Shown: positions 56,659 to 64,000 of the stretch, one piece after another
Numbering within the stretch: the stretch's first letter is position 1
Layout of the letters: each line of letters begins with the position of its first letter
NCBI GenBank assembly: GCA_017537965.1
Contig: JAFYJV010000030.1
Coordinates: 1-64,000, forward strand
Direction: 5' to 3'
From: Bacteroidales bacterium
GTDB taxonomy: Bacteria; Bacteroidota; Bacteroidia; Bacteroidales; F082
DNA: 64,000 nt
Made by a program: the position numbers and the translations under genes
The notes under the pieces: model-generated
Told to the model about the DNA's origin: nothing
The model's database searches: none
Seen by the model: the letters and a program-made list of their open reading frames with translations, nothing else

Positions 56659-59600
56659 TTATTTCGGCAACTTGATAACAAACTCCGTCCCCTCTCCTTC
56701 CTGGCTTTCGAAGGTGATGGTGCCTCGGGCGGCTTGTATGATATTATATGCCAACGAAAGTCCAACACCTGAGCCGCCCGACTTGGTGGTGAAATTGGGA
56801 AGAAATATCATCTTCTTGTCTTCTTCCTTAATGCCTTTGCCGTTGTCCTTGATGGAAATGGTGTATGCCGATTTGGTGGATTGCAGCGTCACTTCTATCC
56901 GGCCGTCAGGCTTCAAGCCAATGGCTTGTGTGGCATTTTTGATGATATTTCCTATGGCACTGTTCAGATGGGTCTTGTCGCCGTTGAAGGTGTGGTCTTT
57001 CGACGGATCATAGTTGTATGAAAACGAGATGTTTTCAGCGTTGTCATAAAGGTTCACCAAGTTACCGATCAATTCGGCCAAATCCAGAAGTTGGGGATGG
57101 CTTTCAGGCAACTTGGCATAACTTGAGAACGACGAGGCAATGTCGGATAGGGCGTCTATCTGTTCTATCAAAGTGGCAGAAGTGCGTCTCACCCTATCAT
57201 CAAGATCGGGAGCACCGTTTTCCATGCTACGTTGTAGCAACTGTACACTCAGGCGCATGGGTGTCAGCGAGTTCTTGATCTCATGTGCCACTTGTCGCGC
57301 CACCCCACGCCATGCCGATTCGGCGGTGGTGCGTCTCAGCTCTGCGGCGCTCTTTTCCAGTTCCACCACCAACTGGTTGTACTGACTGACCAAGGCACCA
57401 ATTTCGTCGTTGCTCTTCCATTCAAGCAATTCATTCGACCTGTTGATATCGATTTGTTGCATTTTCTCTTGGAGTTGAACCAAAGGACCTGTGACACTAT
57501 GCGTGAGCAACAATATCAAAGGTAGGAAGAATAGGATGATCAGCAATATGATGTTGATATAAGTCAAAATAAAATTCACGATCTCGTCACGAAGTCCCGA
57601 CTTGCTCGAAAAATAGGGCGTGTTGAGATAAGCCATGGTCTTGCCGGAATCGTCTAAAATTGCCATATAGGCCGATTGATATGAAGCGTTTCCAAGATGT
57701 TCGGTTTGAATGAAATACAATGTCCTCTCCCCTTGCATGTTGTGGAATGCCTCTGCATTCATCAACGAAGCCTGAAGATGGAGCTCCTGAAGTTCTGGAC
57801 ATGTCGTGGACAACAGCTTGCCATCGAGTCCATATAGGTTGATGTCGGTATAGAACATTGCCGAATAGTGCCATAGTATTCGATCCAACTCATAATGGGA
57901 GCTCGGCTGCTTGAGGATAGAAAAATCAACCCCAGAGGTAAGGTCTTGTTGCAAAGAGCGGGTGCGTTCGAAATGGAAATCACTCGCCTTTTGGTTGTAG
58001 ATACCACGCATATAAAACGCTGAGACAGGACCCACCAATAGAAAAGAAATACCCAAGGCTACCAATACAATCATTTGAAACTTGTTGCTCAAAGTGCCGG
58101 AAAAAGAATGCTTGTGATTCAAGCCACCCAAAAAATAGATCAACAAATAGAGGATCAACAAGAAGAAGAAGAAAAAGGTAAACGGAACAGTCGTATCCAT
58201 CCAACCTCGACGATTCACGCTAATGGCAATGACCTTGGAGCTATCCGCTTGATAGGCATAGTGCTTCAACAGGCGTCCATAGCTGAATCCATTGATTTGA
58301 TGCTGATAATCAGAAAGATAGTTTGGATAAACATACGATCCGTATTTATAAACCAAGATGCTGTCTTGATAACAAGCCACCGATGAGTTGACGGGCACTA
58401 AACCTGTTGTTTCTTTCAACAGCCTTGACAAACCAAAACTAGGAGGAGCCACTGGTTTGGAGAACTCCAAGAACAAGTTGCAGTCAGTCACACTATCGTT
58501 GACAAGGATATTGATCATGGCAAGATAGCTGGGATCCAAAGTGTTGTAATCGAGGAAACAAAGCCCTTCTCCTAAATCAATGCCATGATTTTTTCCAACT
58601 TTATCTTGGAAAAAGCCCATACAGTCGGACACCAAACCCAGAGACGGCACTTCCAACTCTACCCCAGGTTGACACAAGGTGAGTTTCACCGTGTATTGGT
58701 TCATCAACGAATCGAACATGAAGTTGCGCATATAGTCCTCGGCTACCTCTTCCATGATGTCGTCGGAAAGCACGGTCGAGAAAAATGTCGTGTCGTGCTG
58801 TGCTACATTGAGAAACTTTAGATAGGAGGATTCAAAATCCGGATCCCGTTCGTCAGCCAAAGCGATAGCTAATTCTTGAATAGTTTGGTTTTCATTTCGG
58901 GTGTATTCATGATTGTAAAGATGTGTCAACAAGAGGCTCCATAACACTATTTGGAACACCATAAACAAAACGTCGCCAAAGAAATGGGAACGCGATGCCG
59001 CCACACAAAAGACCAAGATCAACAAACCCAACAACGAAGTAATCCAATGGAATTCGAATACGAAAGAGGCCGACAACAACAGAACCACATATACGACTAT
59101 GAGTTTCCACAACTGAGTGCCTTCTGGGAAAGAACGTTGAAACAAACTCTTGATTCCCAATAAGATCAAGATGAAAAACAAGAAAGCGACAAAATAGATG
59201 AAAAAAGTAAGATCAATCGAAATATTAGATGGAATAAAAAAATGTCGGGCAAATCCAAAGCGGAACAAATACTGGAAGCCTATCACAAAAGCAATAAAAA
59301 CACCAAACAAGAACAAGATTGGTGGGTAAGGATTTGAAAATTTAGGAACGTTGAAAAGATGGTGCTTTTTCAAATATAATGACCTGAATATCAACAAAAA
59401 GACACATAAGACCACCACCAAAAGACTAAGATAACCCCAAATCGGGTTGGTAAAACCCAACCATGAGGCATCGCTCAAACGAATCGAAGAAAGCTGATTT
59501 CCAGAACTGGAATAAATCGGAAAGACATCTTCGGAGACAGAAAGATCAGATTTCAACGATAAGTTAGAACCAATGGAAGAAAAAAGGTAACAAACATAAG

Positions 59601-60009
59601 GACTTGAGGAGGTGGAGGAAACAAGATAGGTGGTGGAATAAAGGTCAAGAAGGGTATCACAATCAACAGAAATCCGCTTACGAAGCCGACGTGGTTCAAC
59701 TTGATTGGCATTCCAGTAGATCAAAGAGTCGCCTTCAAACACGTAAATCAAAACCCCATCAGGTAAATTCAATTCAGAGAAAGAAGCGTTTTTCAAAGAA
59801 GCTCTCTCATGAAAAAGTTCATCAACTCGCAACTTAGACTGTTGCAATAAGGATTCAGTGCGATAAACTTTGGATTGAATACGTTTGGCAACCCAACGTT
59901 TTGAAAACTCAGAAAAAGAAAAGACATGTATCAAAAAAAAGACGACACTAACAAGAAGGCAACACCAAAGTGTCCATTTTATCCAATTCTGTTTGATTGA
60001 TAGAGCCAT
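56659..60009 (-). CDS. Sensor histidine kinase, NtrY-like, with large periplasmic/membrane sensor part
   Basis: A protein of 1116 residues. Several transmembrane helices lie in the N-terminal 320 residues (WCCLLVSVVFFLIHVFSFSE at the start), and a second membrane part around 640-720 and 815-840. HAMP follows (HSVTGPLVQLQEKMQQIDIN), then the H-box VARQVAHEIKNSLTPMRLSV (His near 908), N-box INIIKNATQA-like GNIIKNATQAIGL, G1 IKDNGKGI, F-box MIFLPNFTTK and G2 SGVGLSLAYNII. It should phosphorylate itself and a response regulator that is not in this window. NtrY-type kinases sense nitrogen or redox state, but here the signal is unknown. It is followed by the flippase gene at 35 bp. Confidence 0.9.
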   Translation of the reverse strand: MALSIKQNWIKWTLWCCLLVSVVFFLIHVFSFSEFSKRWVAKRIQSKVYRTESLLQQSKLRVDELFHERASLKNASFSELNLPDGVLIYVFEGDSLIYWNANQVEPRRLRKRISVDCDTLLDLYSTTYLVSSTSSSPYVCYLFSSIGSNLSLKSDLSVSEDVFPIYSSSGNQLSSIRLSDASWLGFTNPIWGYLSLLVVVLCVFLLIFRSLYLKKHHLFNVPKFSNPYPPILFLFGVFIAFVIGFQYLFRFGFARHFFIPSNISIDLTFFIYFVAFLFFILILLGIKSLFQRSFPEGTQLWKLIVVYVVLLLSASFVFEFHWITSLLGLLILVFCVAASRSHFFGDVLFMVFQIVLWSLLLTHLYNHEYTRNENQTIQELAIALADERDPDFESSYLKFLNVAQHDTTFFSTVLSDDIMEEVAEDYMRNFMFDSLMNQYTVKLTLCQPGVELEVPSLGLVSDCMGFFQDKVGKNHGIDLGEGLCFLDYNTLDPSYLAMINILVNDSVTDCNLFLEFSKPVAPPSFGLSRLLKETTGLVPVNSSVACYQDSILVYKYGSYVYPNYLSDYQHQINGFSYGRLLKHYAYQADSSKVIAISVNRRGWMDTTVPFTFFFFFLLILYLLIYFLGGLNHKHSFSGTLSNKFQMIVLVALGISFLLVGPVSAFYMRGIYNQKASDFHFERTRSLQQDLTSGVDFSILKQPSSHYELDRILWHYSAMFYTDINLYGLDGKLLSTTCPELQELHLQASLMNAEAFHNMQGERTLYFIQTEHLGNASYQSAYMAILDDSGKTMAYLNTPYFSSKSGLRDEIVNFILTYINIILLIILFFLPLILLLTHSVTGPLVQLQEKMQQIDINRSNELLEWKSNDEIGALVSQYNQLVVELEKSAAELRRTTAESAWRGVARQVAHEIKNSLTPMRLSVQLLQRSMENGAPDLDDRVRRTSATLIEQIDALSDIASSFSSYAKLPESHPQLLDLAELIGNLVNLYDNAENISFSYNYDPSKDHTFNGDKTHLNSAIGNIIKNATQAIGLKPDGRIEVTLQSTKSAYTISIKDNGKGIKEEDKKMIFLPNFTTKSGGSGVGLSLAYNIIQAARGTITFESQEGEGTEFVIKLPK

Positions 60010-60143
60010 AAAAAGTTGATCTATAATAATTTATGAAAACAAGCAAAATAAAGACAAAAAATAAAAAAAACGGGTCACGGGTCAAAATTAAACAAAAACG
60101 GCTTAAAACGAATAAAAATAGGCAAAAAATAAAAATACCGAAT

Positions 60144-61016
60144 TTACATCTTGGAAAAACGGTAAACCAAACTTGAATACTGTTTTGAACGGTATGCGCT
60201 AATATTGGAGCAAAGACCGCGCCATAGACCTCGTACCAAAGGAAGAGAATGATGAAGATAAGACTCACTAAGATATGAAATATAATATGAATCCCATCTA
60301 AGTTTTTGAATATCAATCGATTTGAAATTAGATTCAGAAAAAATCGATTGGATACTTTCAGATGAAAAATGATTTAAATGCCGAGGGACATCCCAAGCAG
60401 CCCAATGTGCTTTATAGTAATAGGCATCATAAGACTTGAAATTAGGCAAAGCGATCACGAGCCTCCCTCCAGGTTTCAATAATCTATTCAGCTGGTCAAC
60501 TTGAAAATGTAGATCTTCTACATGTTCCAACACATGCCACATGGTGATCAGATCAAAAGAAGAGGAAGGCAAGGTGGCATAATCATCAGGACACAAAGGA
60601 TAGAAACCAAGGCGCTTTTGAGCAATGGCTTTTGCATCAGACGAAGGTTCAATACCTTGAACATGCCAACCTTTCTTTTGAAGTGCAACCAAGAAATCAC
60701 CCACACCGCAACCAATATCCAAGGCAGATCCAATCTGTAGATTAGCGGTGGCAAGTTTGATTTTTCGACGGATATTGAAAGATTTTACTATTTCATAAAT
60801 ACGAGGAATCAATCCTGTTTTGTTTTCTTGATGACTAAAATATTGCTCAGACTGGTAATAAGAACCAAGTTTGTCGGATTCAGGACGAGGAACCGTGAAC
60901 AAAAGATGACAATGGTCACATTCAAAAACAGAAAAATCTTCCATCGTGAGAAAGTAATCTTTCAGTTTCAGATATTCATGTTCAGAAGGAGTTCCACACC
61001 AAGGACAATTATGCAT
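60144..61016 (-). CDS. SAM-dependent methyltransferase with N-terminal zinc ribbon
   Basis: A protein of 290 residues. The first 40 residues contain two Cys pairs (CPWCGTP and CDHCHLLFTVPRPE), a zinc-ribbon head typical of Bacteroidota class I methyltransferases of unknown substrate. Motif I is SALDIGCGVGDFLVALQKKG (SAM binding), motif II follows as GIEPSS, and motif post-II as FDLITMWHVLEHVED, where the HVLEH motif supports a methyltransferase of the UbiE/Tam type. It is between mnmG (30 bp) and the histidine kinase (134 bp AT-rich gap). A small-molecule or glycan substrate is possible; the sequence does not tell. Confidence 0.9.
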   Translation of the reverse strand: MHNCPWCGTPSEHEYLKLKDYFLTMEDFSVFECDHCHLLFTVPRPESDKLGSYYQSEQYFSHQENKTGLIPRIYEIVKSFNIRRKIKLATANLQIGSALDIGCGVGDFLVALQKKGWHVQGIEPSSDAKAIAQKRLGFYPLCPDDYATLPSSSFDLITMWHVLEHVEDLHFQVDQLNRLLKPGGRLVIALPNFKSYDAYYYKAHWAAWDVPRHLNHFSSESIQSIFSESNFKSIDIQKLRWDSYYISYLSESYLHHSLPLVRGLWRGLCSNISAYRSKQYSSLVYRFSKM

Positions 61017-61025
61017 TTTTATAAG

Positions 61026-61041
61026 GTTTTCACGTGAAACA
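61026..61041. promoter_or_regulatory. parS-like site 1 between mnmG and the methyltransferase gene
   Basis: gttttcacgtgaaaca matches the ParB-binding consensus tgtttcacgtgaaaca at 14 of 16 positions, with the central palindrome tttcacgtgaaa intact (61028-61039). Confidence 0.55.
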
Positions 61042-61046
61042 ATTTG

Positions 61047-62921
61047 CTATCTTCCTAAGAATATGGCTAATACGGAAATATCAGCAGGAGAAATACCGCT
61101 GATGCGACTCGCTTGCCCGAGGTTTTCAGGACGATATCTATTCAGCTTTTCCCGAGCCTCGAAGGAAAGGGAGTGAAGCGAATGGTAATCAAAATCAAGA
61201 GGCAGTTTTACATAATCCAAACGATTCAGTTTTTCGGCCAAGTCATACTCTTTTGTAATATAACCATCGTACTTAATCAAAATCTCTGCTTCTTGCAGAC
61301 ACTCCCTAATAAAACGATCGCGAAGATCATATTTTGCGGAAAGGAAACCAATATGCTGAATCATGTCTAGAAGGGTCAACTGCGGCCGTAACAGCACATA
61401 TCCCAAACGTGATCTTTGACCCAAAGACGATGTGCCAGCCGATTCCAAATAACCATTGATTTCATCAGGAGCAACACTGGTATTATTCAGAAAATCAATC
61501 ATTTCATCAACCACACGTTTCTTGTTCAGGTATTGCTGGTATCGAGCTTCCTTTGCCAAACCTAACTGGTATGAACGTTCGGTTAGACGAGCGTCGGCGT
61601 TGTCTTGACGCAACAAGATACGGTATTCAGCACGACTGGTAAACATTCTATAGGGCTCATCCACTCCCTTGGTGATTAGGTCGTCAATCAAAACACCAAT
61701 ATAAGCCTCGGAACGGGAAAGCACCAATGGATCTTGGTCATGAATCAGCAGATGCGCATTGATACCGGCCATCAAGCCCTGACAAGCGGCTTCTTCATAG
61801 CCAGTGGTGCCGTTGATCTGGCCGGCAAAGAACAAGCCGTGGATCAAACGCGTTTCCAACGAATGGTGCAATTGCTCAGGAGGGAAATAATCGTATTCTA
61901 TCGCATAACCAGGACGGAAAATCTTTGCGTTCTCGAAGCCTTCTATTTGCCGCAAAGCCTCATACTGAATATCATCAGGCAGGGAAGAACTAAATCCATT
62001 CAGATAGTATTCTTCAGTGTTCCAACCTTCGGGCTCAACAAAGAGCTGGTGGGAATCTTTGTCAGAAAAGCGCTCTATTTTGTCCTCAATGCTGGGACAA
62101 TAACGGGGCCCGACGCCTTGTATCCGACCGTTGAACATGGGGGAGTATTTAAAGCCTTTCCGCAAGGTTTCGTGGACTTTCAACGAAGTGCGGGCAATCC
62201 AACAACTGCGCTGTTTCTGGATCTTGAACGGCTCGAAAAAGGAAAAGCCAACCACTTCATCATCGCCTTTCTGCTCAACGAGCTTGCTGAAATCGATGGT
62301 ACGCCCGTCAATGCGAACGGGCGTGCCTGTTTTAAGCCGTTTCGCGTCAAATCCATGGTCTTTCAATTGATCCGTGATGCCAAAACTGGCCACTTCGCCC
62401 ATACGGCCGCCTGGAAAATGCTTTTCGCCAATATGAATTAGACCGTTTAAGAAGGTACCATTCGTCAAGACGACGGCTTTACTCTCAATTTCCTCTCCCA
62501 TGGCAGTAGTCACACCGTGAACTTGGTCGCCTGTGATCAACAATCCAGTGACGGTATCCTGCCAAAAATCCACGTTAGGGGTTTCTTCCAACAGCTTTCT
62601 CCATTCAGCCGAAAACATCATCTTGTCACTTTGGCAACGAGGACTCCACATGGCCGGACCTTTTGACCTATTCAACATCCTGAACTGGATCATGGTGCGG
62701 TCGCTGACAATACCAGAACAGCCTCCCATGGCATCGATTTCGCGCACGATCTGACCCTTGGCAATGCCACCCATGGCCGGGTTGCACGACATGGAAGCCA
62801 TCAGACGCAAATCCATGGTGATGAGCAACACCTTGCTACCCATATTGGCCGCAGCGGCGGCCGCCTCACAACCGGCATGGCCCGCACCTACAACGATAAT
62901 ATCATACGGTTCAAAATACAT
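61047..62921 (-). CDS. mnmG: tRNA uridine-5-carboxymethylaminomethyl modification enzyme, FAD-binding subunit
   Basis: A protein of 624 residues. The N-terminal FAD-binding motif is VVGAGHAGCEAAAAAANMGS, followed by MSCNPAMGGIAKGQIVREID (GidA signature 1) and the second signature GYEEAACQGLMAGINAHL near 365-385. With MnmE (not in this window) it makes the cmnm5 group on uridine 34 of tRNAs. It is one of the genes often found near the replication origin. Two parS-like sites flank it, one 20 bp upstream of the start and one 5 bp after the stop, so the ParB-binding DNA includes this gene. The start ATG at 62921 is supported by conserved MYFEPYDIIVV. Confidence 0.96.
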   Translation of the reverse strand: MYFEPYDIIVVGAGHAGCEAAAAAANMGSKVLLITMDLRLMASMSCNPAMGGIAKGQIVREIDAMGGCSGIVSDRTMIQFRMLNRSKGPAMWSPRCQSDKMMFSAEWRKLLEETPNVDFWQDTVTGLLITGDQVHGVTTAMGEEIESKAVVLTNGTFLNGLIHIGEKHFPGGRMGEVASFGITDQLKDHGFDAKRLKTGTPVRIDGRTIDFSKLVEQKGDDEVVGFSFFEPFKIQKQRSCWIARTSLKVHETLRKGFKYSPMFNGRIQGVGPRYCPSIEDKIERFSDKDSHQLFVEPEGWNTEEYYLNGFSSSLPDDIQYEALRQIEGFENAKIFRPGYAIEYDYFPPEQLHHSLETRLIHGLFFAGQINGTTGYEEAACQGLMAGINAHLLIHDQDPLVLSRSEAYIGVLIDDLITKGVDEPYRMFTSRAEYRILLRQDNADARLTERSYQLGLAKEARYQQYLNKKRVVDEMIDFLNNTSVAPDEINGYLESAGTSSLGQRSRLGYVLLRPQLTLLDMIQHIGFLSAKYDLRDRFIRECLQEAEILIKYDGYITKEYDLAEKLNRLDYVKLPLDFDYHSLHSLSFEAREKLNRYRPENLGQASRISGISPADISVLAIFLGR

Positions 62922-62931
62922 TCTTCGTCAG

Positions 62932-62947
62932 TGTTTCACAAGAAACA
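62932..62947. promoter_or_regulatory. parS-like site 2 in the mnmG leader
   Basis: tgtttcacaagaaaca differs from tgtttcacgtgaaaca only at the two central bases (14 of 16 match; the outer arms tgtttc and gaaaca are perfect). It begins 11 bp upstream of the mnmG start codon. Confidence 0.5.
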
Positions 62948-62966
62948 AAATATCTATTAAATTGAT

Positions 62967-63392
62967 TTATAATTGATTATAATAAATAATCAACGATTCT
63001 TCCTCCTTCAGCCGCATGTTAGCTTGATCCTTTTCGTTTAAATCGTCAAAACCTATCAAATGCAGCACACCATGTATCATCACACGAAGCAGTTCGCTCT
63101 CAAAAGTTCGCCCAAAAGTAAGACAATTCTCCGCAACTCTATCCAAACTGATACAAAACTCACTCGAAATAAACTCCATACAATCATCAAGAGGAAAGGT
63201 AACGATATCCGTATAAAAGTCGTGTCCCAATCTATCGCGATTGATATTCAAAAGGGTGTCGTCACTGCAAAAAAAATAGTGCAACTCACCAAGTTTGAAG
63301 TCTGATTTTTCAACGACTAAATCAATCCAACGCCGGACTTTATCAAAATCCAGGTTGGGCATCAAGACATCAATTATATGAAATTGAATCAT
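62967..63392 (-). CDS. ybeY: Endoribonuclease YbeY (rRNA maturation)
   Basis: A protein of 141 residues. The N-terminal part SDDTLLNINRDRLGHDFYTD then IVTFPLDDCME fits the family, and the zinc site is MIHGVLHLIGFDDLNEKD: two His (HGVLH) and an Asp where E. coli has the third His. This variation is usual in Bacteroidota. It trims 16S rRNA ends and takes part in ribosome quality control. Stop/start overlap with the DUF4175 gene upstream is 4 bp (ATGA). A 45-bp gap separates it from mnmG, which holds parS-like site 2. Confidence 0.93.
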   Translation of the reverse strand: MIQFHIIDVLMPNLDFDKVRRWIDLVVEKSDFKLGELHYFFCSDDTLLNINRDRLGHDFYTDIVTFPLDDCMEFISSEFCISLDRVAENCLTFGRTFESELLRVMIHGVLHLIGFDDLNEKDQANMRLKEEESLIIYYNQL

Positions 63393-64000
63393 TTCAGAAG
63401 GTTTTTCTTTATATAATACTCGTTGATTTTTGTCTTATAATAAGGCTGATATTGAATAGGGTTTTGTTGAAGGAATTCCTGTTGCTTTTTCAAACGTTGT
63501 TGATAGAGCTGTTCATCGACTTGACGGTCAAACTTCGATCCTTTGTATTCATTTGACTTGCGCTTTTCATCTTGATCACGCTTTTGCTGGGCTTTTTCAG
63601 ATTCAAGCATCCTGGAAAGGATCTCTTGGTTACGTTCAATGGTCTTTTTAGTAATACGCTTATTGACCAAGTCCTCTTCAAGCTTTTCCATATCCTTCAT
63701 GATCTGATTCAAACCGTCATCACCAAGCTGTCCGTCTTTTTTCATTTCATCTAGCATTTGTTGCATACCCTGACGCAACATTTGCTGTTCAGCAGCCATT
63801 CTGGCAAACTCTTCGGAAAGTTGATCGGACTGTTGCCCACCAGGTTGATTCATCTTTTCTTGAAGCTGTTTGAGTTGTTCTCCTAGCTGTTGCTGAAGAT
63901 CTTTCATTTGTTGCATGCTTTTACCTTGCTGACCAGGTTTAGGCTTGCTCTTACCCGAGGAAGAGCCCGAGCCCATCATCGACATCTCCATGTCCTGAAG
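63389..64000 (-). CDS. C-terminal part of a DUF4175-type protein (5' end outside window)
   Basis: An open frame of 200+ residues that reaches the right edge with no start needed (LQDMEMSMMGSG is still in frame). It is very Gln/Met/Lys-rich: QQGKSMQQMKDLQQQLGEQL, then AAEQQMLRQGMQQMLDEMKK and IMKDMEKLEEDLVNKRITKK, the characteristic helical C-terminus of the large Bacteroidota DUF4175 membrane proteins, which are usually about 1100 residues. It overlaps ybeY by 4 bp. The function of DUF4175 is unknown. Confidence 0.8.
   Translation of the reverse strand, partial: LQDMEMSMMGSGSSSGKSKPKPGQQGKSMQQMKDLQQQLGEQLKQLQEKMNQPGGQQSDQLSEEFARMAAEQQMLRQGMQQMLDEMKKDGQLGDDGLNQIMKDMEKLEEDLVNKRITKKTIERNQEILSRMLESEKAQQKRDQDEKRKSNEYKGSKFDRQVDEQLYQQRLKKQQEFLQQNPIQYQPYYKTKINEYYIKKNLLK

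Noticed and set aside
59948-60316. Minus-strand frame of 122 hydrophobic residues between the histidine kinase and the methyltransferase
   Set aside because: It overlaps the ends of both genes and its hydrophobicity comes from an AT-rich 134-bp gap; no second support for a gene.

Overview
The window looks like a piece of a Bacteroidota chromosome, most likely Bacteroidales. Supporting signs are: promoter motifs of the TAnnTTTG type in front of many genes and few Shine-Dalgarno sites; a CotH-type protein ending in a type IX secretion sorting domain; an S46 dipeptidyl peptidase; DUF4292, DUF5618 and DUF4175-type proteins; and a Bacteroidota-style YbeY. No species can be named from the sequence alone.

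Positions 1-23.6 kb are accessory DNA, more AT-rich than the middle of the window. At the left edge, on the minus strand, lies a type II restriction-modification set: a D12-class adenine methyltransferase, a PD-(D/E)xK nuclease, and a large third protein cut by the window edge. Divergent from it is a soluble FtsK-like protein whose Walker A lysine is leucine. From 5.4 to 19 kb follows an array of small unrelated genes, many immunity-like, separated by recurring intergenic modules (a promoter-like unit, a long hairpin, and a terminator-like unit). The layout resembles acquired interbacterial-defence gene arrays of gut Bacteroidota. Inside it is an ADP-ribose module: a putative ADP-ribosyltransferase, a NADAR protein and an ADP-ribosylglycohydrolase fused to an extra domain. 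A second, truncated glycohydrolase copy lies 1-2 kb further on. From 19.4 to 23 kb, an orphan protein carrying only the DNA-binding end of sigma-54 stands divergent from a small sigma-70-like factor and an AAA+ ATPase.

From 23.6 kb the DNA looks chromosomal: an ABC exporter and a U32 peptidase on the minus strand, then a GC-richer block (27.4-41.5 kb) of nine plus-strand genes. These are five SGNH/AlgX-like proteins interleaved with four MBOAT (AlgI-like) acyltransferases. Three MBOAT genes overlap the start of the SGNH gene that follows, which implies obligate pairs. This is a large expansion of an O-acyl transfer system for surface glycan. Convergent to it is a minus-strand group: a GH16-like protein that shares a helical module with the SGNH proteins, a CotH/T9SS protein, DPP7 and an M49-like zinc peptidase.

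From 49.4 to 64 kb come a YfcC-type carrier on the plus strand and a long minus-strand run. The run holds DUF4175 (cut by the window edge), ybeY, mnmG (flanked by two parS-like sites, which hints at proximity to the replication origin), a methyltransferase, an NtrY-like histidine kinase, a glycan flippase, dut, a TPR protein, a DUF4292 lipoprotein, an EnvC-like protein and a 45-residue lipoprotein. Several coding genes contain in-frame repeat insertions (the U32 peptidase twice, YfcC once). No rRNA, tRNA or CRISPR array was seen.
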